From: Papilionanthe hookeriana x Papilionanthe teres
Lineage: Eukaryota > Streptophyta > Magnoliopsida > Asparagales > Orchidaceae
Assembly (NCBI GenBank): GCA_022702705.1
Contig: CM040423.1
Span: 118,601,738 to 118,665,737, forward strand
Direction: 5' to 3'
DNA length: 64,000 nucleotides
Made by a program: the position numbers and the translations under genes. This document shows positions 10,998 to 21,369 of this stretch, piece after piece (positions within the stretch are counted from its first letter, which is position 1; each line of letters opens with the position of its first letter). Under the pieces are notes generated by a model. It did not search any database, had not been told where the DNA came from, and saw only the letters and a list, made by a program, of their open reading frames with translations.

Positions 10998-12056
10998 TCA
11001 AGCTTCGAAATTGTTAGATGATGAATAAAGTAAGCCAAAATCAATTGTACCTTTGATATAACGCATAATTCTTTTAGCGGTCTTCAGGTGGGTAGCAGTT
11101 GGAGTCTCCATGTAGCGACTGACAAATCCAACAGCATAAAGGATATCTGGCCTTGTGCATGTCAAGTAACGCAAACTTCCAACCAAACTCTTGAAAATCG
11201 TTGGATCGATTCTTTTTCCCTCATCATACTTTGATAGCTTGACTCCGCATTCTACAGGGGTATTTATAGGTTGGCTATTATCCATCTTGAACTTCTTCAA
11301 TATCTCTCTTGCATAACCTTCTTGAGAGATGAAAATTCCATCCTTCGTTTGCTTGACTTCGATGCCAAGATAATATGTCATGAGCCCAATATCTGTCATC
11401 TCGAACTCCTTCGTCATCGCTTCTTTGAACTTTTCAAACATGTTTGGATTATTTCCTGTGAAGATCAAGTCATCAACATATAAAAAAACAATCAAGACAT
11501 TTCCATCATCATTCTTGATGTAAAGAGCATGCTCGTAAGGACACTTTATGAAGCCCTTCTCTTGCAGATACTTGTCTATTCGACTATTCCATGCTCTTGG
11601 TGCTTGCTTCAACCCGCAGAGAGCCTTTTTTAGCTTTAGAACCTTGTCTTCTTGTCCTTTGACTTCATATCCTGGTGGTTGCTGAATGTAGACTATTTCT
11701 TCAAGTATTCCATTCAAAAAGGCAGATTTTACATCCAATTGATGTATTCTCCATTTATTTTGGGCTGCCAAAGAGATGATTAGTCTAATAGTTTCTAATC
11801 GAGCAACAGGGGCAAATACCACATCATAGTCGATGCCTGCTCTTTGACTGTAGCCTTTTGCCACCAATCTTTCTTTGTATCTTTCAATTTCTCCTTTGGA
11901 ATTCTTCTTTGCTTTGTACACCCATTTCACACCAATTGTCTTGTGCCCTTTTGGAAGTGAAGCTAGCTCCCATGTGTCGTTCTTCTCGATTGCCTTGATT
12001 TCTTCATCCATCGCATCTTTCCACTTCTTGCTTTGTATGGCTTCTTGGAAATCCAT
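10998..12056 (-). CDS. Unit B reverse transcriptase of copia pol
   Basis: A 352-residue open frame and the most intact reverse transcriptase in the array. Motifs in order: TWELASLPKG, WVYKAKKNSKGE, the motif FAPVARLETIR (canonical here, altered to FALVARLE in units A and C), QLDVKSAFLNG, ALCGLKQAPRAW, catalytic YVDD in FLYVDDLIFTG, TDIGLMTYYLGIEV and SLVGSLRYLTCTRPDI. The acidic linker joining it to integrase continues to about 12300 in another frame. The first methionine lies inside the polyprotein and is not the real start. This copy is the best reference for judging which bases in the sister copies are altered. Confidence 0.9.
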   Translation of the reverse strand: MDFQEAIQSKKWKDAMDEEIKAIEKNDTWELASLPKGHKTIGVKWVYKAKKNSKGEIERYKERLVAKGYSQRAGIDYDVVFAPVARLETIRLIISLAAQNKWRIHQLDVKSAFLNGILEEIVYIQQPPGYEVKGQEDKVLKLKKALCGLKQAPRAWNSRIDKYLQEKGFIKCPYEHALYIKNDDGNVLIVFLYVDDLIFTGNNPNMFEKFKEAMTKEFEMTDIGLMTYYLGIEVKQTKDGIFISQEGYAREILKKFKMDNSQPINTPVECGVKLSKYDEGKRIDPTIFKSLVGSLRYLTCTRPDILYAVGFVSRYMETPTATHLKTAKRIMRYIKGTIDFGLLYSSSNNFEA

Positions 12057-12319
12057 GGGCTCACAGTCGACAAAGAGACAAAAAAGAGTAAGATTATCTT
12101 GATTGTTAGTTACCTCATAAAGATCTTGTAATCTTCGAAGCGTGGTACTCTTTCACTTGAATGTTCTGTTGAATTTGATGGCGATGAGTCACTTTGAGTA
12201 TTTGTAGTTAATGTTGTTTGTGGAGTAGTAGGCTCTTCTCTTGTTTGTTCGATTCGTGGCTGCTCTACGTCTTCTTCTTGCAAGTATGGGAAAACGTTGT
12301 AGTCCTCGTCATGTGATTA

Positions 12320-13766
12320 CTAATCCCATTCTCCTCCTTCATCGAATATGACATCTCTGCTGATGATTGACTTCCCTGTATTTGGATTGTATAGCTTGTA
12401 GCCTTTCGAGTTGGTGTCGTAACCAATGAAGATAAACTTCTCGCTCTTATCATCCAACTTGCTTCTTTTTCGTCGGGTATGTGTACATGAGCTATGCATC
12501 CAAAAACTCACGAGATGAGAGATGCCGGGCTTCCTTCCACTCCATGCTTCTTGTGGTGTCTTTCCCACACACTTCTTGTTGGTGATCGGTTAGCCAAATA
12601 AACAAACACATGCGACTACTTCGCCCAAAACTTCTTCGGTAATTTCTTGCTTTTTAACATGCTTCTTGCCATGTTAAGGATGGTTCTATTCTTCCTTTCT
12701 GCTACTCCATTTTGTTGGGGGGATCTTGGAACAGTTAGAAGTCGACGTATTCCGTTGGCTTCACAAAATTCTTGAAATTCTTTCAAAGTGAATTCTCCCC
12801 CTCGATCAGATCGCATAGCTTTGATCTTGAGACCACTCTCCTTTTCTACATCTACCTTAAACTTTTTGAACATTCCAAAAACCTCTGATTTTTGTTTTAA
12901 GAAATACACCCATGTTTTTCGTGAGAAATCATCTATGAAGAGAAGGAAATAGTTGCTCTTACCGAGTGAGTTTGGTTTTATTGGACCGCACACATCTGTA
13001 TGTATGAGCTCAAGAGGCTTTTGGGCTCTTGAACTTGACTCCCTTGGAAAGCTTTTTCTGAAGTGCTTTCCAAGTAAACATCCTTCACATAATTGATCGG
13101 GGTGGTTGATGCAAGGTAAGCCTCTCACCATCTCTTTCTTTGAAAGCAATTCGAGTCCTCCGAAGTCGAGATGCCCAAATCGAAGATGCCAAAGCCAAGA
13201 AGCATCTTTATAACGAGGTCTTGAGACATTTGGCAATATCGTTTTGAATGTTAAGCAAGAACATTCTATTTTTAGACATTGGCACCTTAGCAATCAAGTT
13301 ACCAATATTGTCTTTTAAGAAGAGAGTATTTTCTTTCAAGTGAATATCATATCCCTTCTCCAATAGTTGCCACTAAACTCAAGATGCTGCTCTTCATATT
13401 TGATACAAAGTAAACATTAGAAATAAATTGATGCTTCACATTTTTCTGGCGGATGAGAATGTTACATTTGTCTTTCACCTCTATCTTGGACTCATCTCCA
13501 AAAGACACATTGTTGCTACCGATTCGTCAAGCTCTACAAACATGCTTCGTCTCCCACACATATGGTTGCTTGCACCAGTGTCCAGATACCATGTACTATA
13601 TTCACCTCCTTCATTGTCCTTGTATGCTAGTAGTAGCGTGCCATCTTTTTCTCTCTTTTCTTCTATGTAGTTGACTCTTTCATAAACTTTGTTCGTAGGA
13701 GCTCTACATTCTTTTGGATAATGCCCGAACTTGTTACAATTATAAGCACTTAATTTGAGATTTATC
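12320..13766 (-). pseudogene. Unit B protease-integrase region of copia pol
   Basis: Contains the zinc knuckle (YNCNKFGHYPKEC near 13730), protease motif WYLDTGASNHM (near 13570) and a long integrase frame (12616-13293, 225 residues). That frame has the pre-integrase LWHLRFGH, CEGCLLGKHF, and the acidic triad in HTDVCGP, MRSDRGGEF and NGVAERKN. The tail (12320-12568) has GYKLYNPNTGK. Interruptions are single-base: an extra A in the zinc knuckle (TATAAGC for TATAGC near 13742), an insertion near 13372 and a lost base near 12620. The intact integrase core suggests the parent was coding-competent recently. Confidence 0.85.
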
Positions 13767-14588
13767 TTACCTTGAATTTGAGCGCCCTCGACCACATCCT
13801 CTTGTGGATCTTTCTCCTTTCTCATAGTTATTGTTGGAACCCCACCCTTGCTTGCTAGCATGACCTCGTCCTCGTCCACCACCTCTTCCATGTCGGCTTC
13901 TAATATTGTTGAAGCTTTCATCTTTTAGAGTTGGTTGAATATTCGTCTTGAGAAGTTGTTCGACAATATCTTCATTCATCTTCTTCTTTTCTTCGTGGGC
14001 TTGCAATGAACCCGAAGTTGCTTCTATCGTCATGGCTTGTAAATCCTTGGTTTCTTCGATAATAGTTGTGATACTATCAAATTTTGAATCTAATGAACGA
14101 AGAATCTTTTCCATGATAGCCACATCTTCTAACTTCTCTCCATTTCTTTTTAGTTGATTGGAAATTGTAATAACTCTAGAAAAGTAATCGGAGACCAACT
14201 CGCCTTCTTTCATATGCAAAATATCAAATTGACTTCTTAAAGTTTGAAGTCGTACCTTTTTAACCTTATCTTCTCCTTTATACGAAACCTCGAGCTTCTT
14301 CCATGCTAGCTTCGGCCGAAGTAGCACTTGAGATCTTCTCAAAACAATCTTCATCTAAAGCTTGATAGATGAGGAAGAGAGCCTTCTTGTCTCTCTTTCG
14401 CAAGTCTCTTAAGCTCTCCTTTGTGTTGTGGATAGAGCGGACTCGTCGCTTGGCTCATCGTAGCCTTTCTCCACAACCTCCCAAACATCATGCGCTCCAA
14501 GAAGTGCCTTCATCTTGATACTCCAATTGTCGTAGATGCTTTCCTTAAGCATCGGGACTTGGAAGGAAACCATACCACCATTTGTCAT
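13767..14588 (-). pseudogene. Unit B Gag
   Basis: The start ATG at 14588 reads MTNGGM rather than MANGGM. Same Gag architecture as the other units. A missing T near 14416 and changes near 14320 break the frame early; from 14270 leftwards it is open to the shared TAA at 13767-13769. Zinc knuckle is in the following segment. Confidence 0.82.
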
Positions 14589-14610
14589 TGCTCTATAAAG
14601 GAATCTTTAG

Positions 14611-14622
14611 GCTTTGATACGA
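14611..14622 (-). promoter_or_regulatory. Primer-binding site of unit B, mutated
   Basis: Minus strand TCGTATCAAAGC instead of TGGTATCAGAGC: two mismatches to tRNA-Met, next to LTR3, the most altered LTR. Unit B may therefore be impaired for priming even if its pol is nearly intact. Confidence 0.75.
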
Positions 14623-14625
14623 CTT

Positions 14626-14947
14626 TGTTGGAATGGAGAGACTTTTTATATTTGGCAAAGGCTAAAAATCTATAGAAAAAGCTTCACTTTATTTTATTTT
14701 CTTGATACAAACTCAAAGACTCCACCCTATTTATACTAGTGACACCTCCTAAATTAACGGCTAGGATTGTGCCACCATAATTCTAATCCAATGGTTACAA
14801 TAATTCCCCACCTACCACACAATAATTCAACACCTACCATACAATACTTCTACACCTACCACACCTACCACACATTCTAGAATAAGCTTCTAGATGAGGC
14901 TCTTATTAGAATTTTAAAACAACTAAAATCAAGTTTTAATTTCAACA
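14626..14947 (-). repeat. LTR3 of copia array (shared by units B and C)
   Basis: 322 bp; 5' LTR of unit B and 3' LTR of unit C. It has extra G-to-A changes on the plus strand near its left end (14640-14690) absent from the other three LTRs. It shares the inner-LTR variant AATACTTCTAC with LTR2. TATAAATA reads on the minus strand at 14728-14735. Confidence 0.9.
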
Positions 14948-15281
14948 CCCCCTCTTAAACTTGATTTTGTGACTCCAAGTAAACTTCTCAATTTAATAAA
15001 GTCTTCACTTTTGAGTGGCTTGGTAAATATATCGACAACTTGATCTTGAGACTTCACGTATCGCACTTGTATCTCCTTTCTTTTGATGCATTCTCGCGAT
15101 GAAGTGATAGCGCGTATCAATGTGCTTGCTTCTATCGTGGAAAACTCGGATTCTTTGCTAGTGTTATTGCGGACTTGTTATCGACAAAAATTTTGATCGC
15201 CTCTTCTTGTAGTAAACTTAACTCTTTTAATAAGTTTCGAAGCCAAATCGCATGACAAACACATGAGGTTGCGACCACGTA
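14929..15281 (-). pseudogene. Unit C RNase H, C-terminal part
   Basis: Frame 14929-15120 ends with DIFTKPLKSEDF and SLLGVTKSSLRGG; the stop is inside LTR3. Upstream, extra bases (TCTCGCGATG for TCTCTGATG near 15093, AACTCGGA for AACTGGA near 15146) shift the frame. All these differences are CTG-to-CTCG-type changes relative to units A and B. Confidence 0.8.
14948..14957 (-). promoter_or_regulatory. Polypurine tract, unit C
   Basis: Minus strand AAGAGGGGG immediately before the LTR start. Confidence 0.8.
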
Positions 15282-16750
15282 CTACGCTTCACACGTAGAA
15301 AGAGTGACAATTGGTTGTTTCTTTGACATCCAAGTGAAAGCAGTATCTCCTACGAAGAACACGAACCCTGTAGTGCTCTTTCGATCATCCATGTCTCCAG
15401 CCCAATCACTGTCACTATATCCTTCAAGCTTGAAATTGTTAGATGATGAGTAAAGTAAGCCAAAATCAATTGTACCTTTGATATAGCGCATAATTCTTTT
15501 AGCGGTCTTCAGGTGGGTAGCAGTTGGAGTCTCCATGTAGCGACTGACAAATCCAACAGCATAAAGGATATCTGCCCTTGTGCATGTCAAGTAACGCAAA
15601 CTTCCAACCAAACTCTTGAAAATCGTTGGATCGATTCTTTTTCCCTCATCATACTTTGATAGCTTGACTCCGCATTCTACAGGGGTATTTATAGGTTGGC
15701 TATTATCCATCTTGAACTTCTTCAATATCTCCCTGCATAACCTTCTTGAGAGATGAAAATTCCATCCTTCGTTTGCTTGACTTCGATGCCAAGATAATAT
15801 GTCATGAGCCCAATATCCGTCATCTCGAACTCCTTCGTCATCGCTTCTTTGAACTTTTCAAACATGTTTGGATTATTTCTGTGAAGATCAAGTCATCAAC
15901 ATATAAAAAAACAATCAAGACATTTCCATCATCATTCTTGATGTAAAGAGCATGCTCGTAAGGACACTTTATGAAGCCCTTCTCTTGCAGATACTTGTCT
16001 ATTCGACTATTCCATGCTCTTGGTGCTTGCTTCAACCCGCGGAGAGCCTTTTTTTGCTTTAGAACCTTGTCTTCTTGTCCTTTGACTTCATATCCTGGTG
16101 GTTGCTGAATGTAGACTATTTCTTCAAGTATTCCATTCAAAAGGCGATTTTACATCCAATTGATGTATTCTCCATTTATTTTGAAGTCGCCAAAGAGATG
16201 ATTAGTTTAATAGTTTCTAATCGAGCAACGAGGGCAAATACCACATCATAGTCGATGCTCGCTCTTTGATCGTAGCCTTTTGCCACCAATCTTTCTTTGT
16301 ATCTTTCAATTTCTCCTTTGGAATTCTTCTTTGCTTTGTACACCCATTTCACACCAATTGTCTTGTGCCCTTTTGGAAGTGAAGCTAGCTCCCATGTGTC
16401 GTTCTTCTCGATTGCCTTGATTTCTTCATCCATTGCATCTTTCCACTTCTTGCTTTGTATGGCTTCTTGGAAATCCATGGGCTCACAGTCGGCAAAGAGA
16501 CAAAAAGAGTAAGATTATCTTGATTGTTAGTTACCTCATAAAGATCTTGTAATCTTCTGAAGCGTGGTACTCTTTCACTTGAATGTTCTGTTGAATTTGA
16601 TGGCGATGAGTCACTTTGAGTATTTGTAGTTAATGTTGTTTGTGGAGTAGTAGGCTCTTCTCTTGTTTGTTCGATTTGTGGCTGCTCTACGACTTCTTCT
16701 TGCAAGTATGGGAAAAAGTTGTAGTCCTCGTCATGTGATTCCAATCCCAT
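15282..16750 (-). pseudogene. Unit C reverse transcriptase of copia pol
   Basis: Same domain order as unit B but split over four frames: linker to TWELASLP (16385-16750), fingers to LETIKLI (16176-16478), palm with GLKQAPRAW and YVDD in LYVDDLIF (15838-16140), and thumb/RNase H with SLVGSLRYLTCTRADI and TLSTCEA (15282-15725). Each break is a single-base loss or gain (for example near 15735 and 15880). P-to-L and G-to-S codon changes in FALVARLE and RASIDYD arise from CAG to CGA and CTG to TCG swaps compared with unit B. Confidence 0.85.
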
Positions 16751-18183
16751 TCTCCTCCTTCATCGAATATGACATCTCTGCTGATGATTGACTTCCCTGT
16801 ATTTGGATTGTATAGCTTGTAGCCTTTCGAGTTGGTGTCGTAACCAATGAAGATAAACTTCTCGCTCTTATCATCAAACTTGCTTCTTTTTTCGTCGGGT
16901 ATGTGTACATGAGCTATGCATCCAAAAACTCACAGATGAGAGATGCCGGGCTTCCTTCCACTCCATGCTTCTTGTGGTGTCTTTCCCCACACACTTCTTG
17001 TTGGTGATCGGTTAGCCAAATAAACAGCACATGCGACTACTTCTGCCCAAAACTTCTTCGGTAATTTCTTGCTTTTTAACATGCTTCTTGCCATGTTAAG
17101 GATGGTTCTATTCTTCCTTTCTGCTACTCCATTTTGTTGGGGGGATCTTGGAACAATTAGAAGTCGACGTATTCCGTTGGCTTCACTGAATTCTTGAAAT
17201 TCTTTCAAAGTGAATTCTCCCCTCGATCGAATCGCATAGCTTTGATCTTGAGACCACTCTCCTTTTCTACATCTGCCTTAAACTTTTTGAACATTCCAAA
17301 AACCTCGATTTTTGTTTTAAGAAATACACCCATGTTTTTCGTGAGAAATCATCTATGAAGAGAAGGAAATAGTTGCTCTTACCGAGTGAGTTTGGTTTTA
17401 TTGGACCGCACACATACGTATGTATGAGCTCGAGAGGCTTTTGGGCTCTTGAACTTGACTCCTTGGAAAGCTTTTTCGAAGTGCTTTCCAAGTAAACATC
17501 CTTCACATAATTGATCGGGGTGGTTGATGCAAGGTAAGCCTCTCACCATCTCTTTCTTTGAAGGCAATTCGAGTCCTCCGAAGTTGAGATGCCCAAATCG
17601 AAGATGCCAAAGCCAAGAAGCATCTTTATAACGGGTCTTGAGACATTTGGCAATATCGTTTTGAATGTTAAGCAAGAACATTCTATTTTTAGACATTGGC
17701 ACCTTAGCAATCAAGTTACCAATATTGTCTTTTAAGAAGAGAGTATTTTCTTTCAAGTGAATATCATATCCCTTCTCCAATAGTTGCCCTAAACTCAAGA
17801 TGTTGCTCTTCATATTCGATGCAAAGTAAACATTAGAAATAAATTGATGCTTCCCATTTTTATGGCGGATGAGAATGTTACCTTTGCCTTTCACCTCTAT
17901 CTTGGACTCATCTCCAAACGACACATTGCCGCTTATCGATTCGTCAAGCTCTACAAACATGCTTCGTCTCCCACACATATGGTTGCTTGCACGGTGTCCG
18001 AGTACCATGTACTTATCTTCACCTCTTTCATTGTCCTTGTATGCTTAGTAGTAGCGTGCCATCTTTTTCTCTCTTTTCTTCTATGTAGTTGACTCTTTCA
18101 TAAACTTTGTTCGTAGGAGCTCTACATTCTTTTGCATAATGCCCGAACTTGTTACAATTATAGCACTTAATTTGAGATTTATC
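16751..18183 (-). pseudogene. Unit C protease-integrase region of copia pol
   Basis: Zinc knuckle near 18145, protease DTGASNHM region near 18000 (frame-disturbed: the open frame begins GHRASNHMCG), pre-integrase LWHLRFGH and CEGCLLGKHF (17379-18008), integrase core (17267-17506, then 16930-17208 with NGVAERKN). Single-base breaks at about 17221, 17306, 17461 and 17992. Integrase tail at 16760-16920. Confidence 0.83.
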
Positions 18184-19004
18184 TTACCTTGAATTTGAGC
18201 GCCCTCGACCACATCCTCTTGTGGATCTTTCTCCTTTCTCATAGTTATTGTTGGAACCCCACCATTGCTTGCTAGCATGACCTCGTCCTTGTCCACCACC
18301 TCTTCCATGTTGGCTTCTAATATTGTTGAAGCTTTCATCTTTTAGAGTTGGTTGAATATTCGTCTTGAGAAGTTGTTCGACAATATCTTCATTCATCGTC
18401 TTCTTTTCTTCGTGGGCTTGCAATGAACCCAGAAGTTGCTCTATCGTCATCGCTTGTAAATCCTTGGTTTCTTCGATAATAGTTGTGATACTATCAAATT
18501 TTGAATCTAATGAACGAAGAATCTTTTCCATGATAGCCACATCTTCTAACTTCTCTCCATTTCTTTTTAGTTGATTAGAAATTGTAATAACTCTAGAAAA
18601 GTAATCGGAGACCAACTCGCCTTCTTTCATATGCAAAATATCAAATTGACTTCTTAAAGTTTGAAGTCGTACCTTTTTAACCTTATCTTCTCCTTTATAC
18701 GAAACCTCGAGCTTCTTCCATGCTGGCTTGGCCGAAGTAGCACTTGAGATCTTCTCAAAACCATCTTCATCTAAAGCTTGATAGATGAGGAAGAGAGCCT
18801 TCTTGTCTCTCTTTCGCAAGTCTCTTAAGCTCTCCTTTTGTGTTGTGGATAGAGCGGACTCGTCGCTTGGCTCATCGTAGCCTTTCTCCACAACCTCCCA
18901 AACATCATGCGCTCCAGAAGTGCCTTCATCTTGATACTCCAATTGTCGTAGATGCTTTCCTTAAGCATCGGGACTTGGAAGGAAACCATACCACCATTTG
19001 CCAT
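18184..19004 (-). pseudogene. Unit C Gag
   Basis: Starts at ATG 19004 (MANGGM). One base lost near 18915 breaks the first 30 codons; from there a 252-residue frame (18184-18942) runs without interruption through FEKISSATSAKPAWKKLEVSYKGE and the coiled-coil-like NGEKLEDVAIMEKILRSL to the Gly/Arg-rich tail. It ends at the TAA shared with units A and B. This is the best Gag copy of the three. Confidence 0.85.
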
Positions 19005-19026
19005 TGCTCTATAAAGGAACCTTTAT

Positions 19027-19038
19027 GCTCTGATACCA
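19027..19038 (-). promoter_or_regulatory. tRNA-Met primer-binding site, unit C
   Basis: Minus strand TGGTATCAGAGC, three bases after LTR4. Confidence 0.92.
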
Positions 19039-19041
19039 CTT

Positions 19042-19364
19042 TGTTGGAATGGAGAGACTTTTGGGATTTGGCAAAGGCTAGAAATTTATGGAAGAAGCTT
19101 CACTTTATTTTCTTTGCTTGATACAAACTCAAAGACTCCACCCCTATTTATACTAGTGACACCTCCTAAATTAACGGCTAGGATTGTGCCACCATAATTC
19201 TAATCCAATGGTTACAATAATTCCCCACCTACCACACAATAATTCAACACCTACCATACAATAATTCTACACCTACCACACCTACCACACATTCTAGAAT
19301 AAGCTTCTAGATGAGGCTCTTATTAGACTTTTAAAACAACTAAAATCAAGTTTTAATTTCAACA
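19042..19364 (-). repeat. LTR4 of copia array, outermost 5' LTR
   Basis: 323 bp. It is the outer 5' LTR and shares AATAATTCTAC with LTR1, the other outer LTR. Followed by the target duplication ATTTT. Confidence 0.92.
19145..19152 (-). promoter_or_regulatory. TATA box of LTR4
   Basis: TATAAATA on the minus strand, about 210 bp into the LTR, preceded by CACTAG and followed by GGGGTGGAG. Position fits the U3/R boundary of a small copia LTR. The same box lies at 5888-5895, 10302-10309 and 14728-14735, so each unit has its own promoter. Confidence 0.6.
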
Positions 19365-19369
19365 ATTTT
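19365..19369. repeat. Target site duplication ATTTT, right
   Basis: Partner of 5780-5784. Confidence 0.85.
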
Positions 19370-20428
19370 GGTCTTTTGCTAGATTTTTTACTTACTCTCA
19401 ACCCATGACGTAATATAGGCAATTATAGAGTTATATAAAGAATTTATAAATATCATAATTATTAAAGAAGAAATATATTTGATGAGAAGTTTTAAGGCAT
19501 TATTTTATAAAAAAGATGAGTGCAGTGTTCAGCTTTAGTCATAGAATGTTTTATTGCCGCAGTTTGAGCGATCGGTGAATTCTTCAAATTTGTGTGGAAA
19601 ATAAAAATTAAAAGTTAGATCAACTCATATGGAATGGATTTTTATCTCACAAATCAAACCCAATTTCATTTTATTTCTCACTTTTTCTTTCATCCAAGAT
19701 TATACTTGAAGTCTCACCATCTTGATAAATGTGAGAGAAGAAGTGAGAAAGAGGGAGAGAGGGAGAGATTTGCTGAGAGAGTTGTAGGACAGATTGAGAG
19801 AGTAAATTACAGGATCTTAGTGTCTCGGGTGAACTGTATACATTGATTCAAACCTTAACCGATTATTTATATGTTTAGATTGGTTTTCATTATGCTACGA
19901 AAATGACTACTTTTATGACGTGTAAGAGAAAATAAACACATGAGAAAAAAATACAAGAGACACAGCACAATTTCTAGTCTGTAGGACACCTAGCTAATGA
20001 AGTTGTCTTCGGCATCGAGGGGTGCAAACAATTACAAGCTGATACGATTACTTAATCTTCATATGCCAAATCGACAAAGAGATGTTCTTCACATAAGTTG
20101 ACGAATTTGTTTATAGTCTATTTGGGGCTGCTACAATAATTTTAAAAAGCAATTGTGAAGTTGCCTCAGAATCAATTGTTTAGGCTGTGGTGGATAAAAC
20201 TTTTTTTTTCCTTTCAAAAATCTGATCACGCTGGTCTGGGTGAAAAAAATTACTTACGGTAGTTTTTTGAGTGATCAGACAAAATATAATATTGCCAGAA
20301 ACCATAAAATATGATGCAATACTGCACTACCAATCCTGATCCGGATTTGGACTATCTTAAATCCTGTCGTATGGGTATTCAGTTATAAAAAGTCAGTGCT
20401 TCTAAAATGAAGCAGGCAGATTCACGAA

Positions 20429-20613
20429 AAAAACTTGCATACGGAGAGCGTACGCTCTCCGATCACGGCACTTAATCCACACTCACGAAAACAAACGTGT
20501 ATGGGAGTGGGTCTCATTTTTTATTGTTTTTTTCAAAAACAAAAAAATTGAACCGTGGGCTGTGATTGGAGAGCGTACGCAACTCTGCATACGCTCTCCG
20601 TATGCAAGTTTTT
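20429..20613. mobile_element. MITE-like element with long terminal inverted repeats
   Basis: The left end begins AAAAACTTGCATACGGAGAG and the right end is its reverse complement; the arms then continue with GCGTACG motifs on both sides. Length about 185 bp with an A/T-rich centre and no coding. The hexamer ATTCAC occurs a few bases outside both ends (20420-20425 and 20620-20625). It may be a target duplication if the true ends lie slightly further out. Superfamily not determined. Confidence 0.7.
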
Positions 20614-20886
20614 CCCCAAATTCACATACATACCACTCAATTCTTACTATCTTACACCAAAATTTTAATTTTTATCTACATACCATCTTATCTATGTTTG
20701 AAAATTTGTTTTTCACTTTTTAAAACTTGAAATAACTGTATTTCTATGTGATAAAAAAAATTTGGGTGATTTTAACTTAAAAATTAATGTTTAGGTGCTA
20801 GTTATGTAAATACATAAGAATTGGGCAGTATTATTGAATCTGAATGTCTACGGGAGTCCTACCTAAAAAATTCAGCGCTATGGGAT

Positions 20887-20910
20887 GAGAGAGAGAGAGA
20901 GAGAGAGAGA
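20887..20910. repeat. GA dinucleotide microsatellite
   Basis: About 11-12 uninterrupted GA units. Confidence 0.9.
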
Positions 20911-21369
20911 TCGTAATGAAGAACAGTAAATTTGTGTCAGCAATATTTATGAAATGGACCCTCTATTTAAAGGATATGGGTCTTTGTAAATTTACATATT
21001 GTAACCCTAGATTAGTTAAATACGACATAAGTATTTTGGTCTATACATGAATGTCTGCCTTAGAGCCTACGGGTCTAGCAAAGCAGCTGTTAGACCGGGC
21101 GGCTATATTGCAAGGATGTTGTTTGGCCAGGCTGTTGTTTGGACGAACTACTACTTGCTAAGTTCATATCAACCATTTTGGAATTGGGGGATCCGCCTCA
21201 CTTTCTTGATTTATTTGAGTTGTTACGCTCTTCTGAGCGGATCTGATTACCCGACCCACAAATACGTAGTTAAATAATTGCTTTGCCGAAAAATTGATAC
21301 CTAATTTTTTAATGTGCCTATTGTGCAAAATGAATATGTTATGATGTTTAAAATTTGATTTAAATTTTA

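Larger units (their letters stand above)
5785..19364 (-). mobile_element. Tandem array of three Ty1/copia units sharing four LTRs
   Basis: Order on the plus strand is LTR1 (5785-6107), internal A (6108-10198), LTR2 (10199-10521), internal B (10522-14625), LTR3 (14626-14947), internal C (14948-19041), LTR4 (19042-19364). All units read on the minus strand. Each internal region is about 4.1 kb and directly abuts LTRs on both sides, with a primer-binding site at one end and a polypurine tract at the other. No target duplication separates the units; one ATTTT pair flanks the whole array. Gag, protease, integrase, reverse transcriptase and RNase H are recognisable in every unit and nearly identical apart from point changes and many 1-2 base indels. 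This suggests recent amplification of one insertion by unequal recombination between LTRs. Family: Ty1/copia, TNT1-94-like; I do not assign a clade. Confidence 0.92.
19370..21369. other. Non-coding DNA between elements
   Basis: No credible gene; the open frames at 19634-19846 and 21047-21277 have no recognisable domain. Holds a MITE-like inverted-repeat element and a GA microsatellite. Confidence 0.6.

Noticed and set aside
8086..18574. Plus-strand open frames inside the copia array such as 7451-7678, 9520-9729 and 13948-14157
   Set aside because: They are antisense shadows of gag and pol and recur only because the units recur.
5785..19364. Three independent copia insertions side by side
   Set aside because: LTRs are shared, junctions lack target duplications, and only one ATTTT pair surrounds the array.
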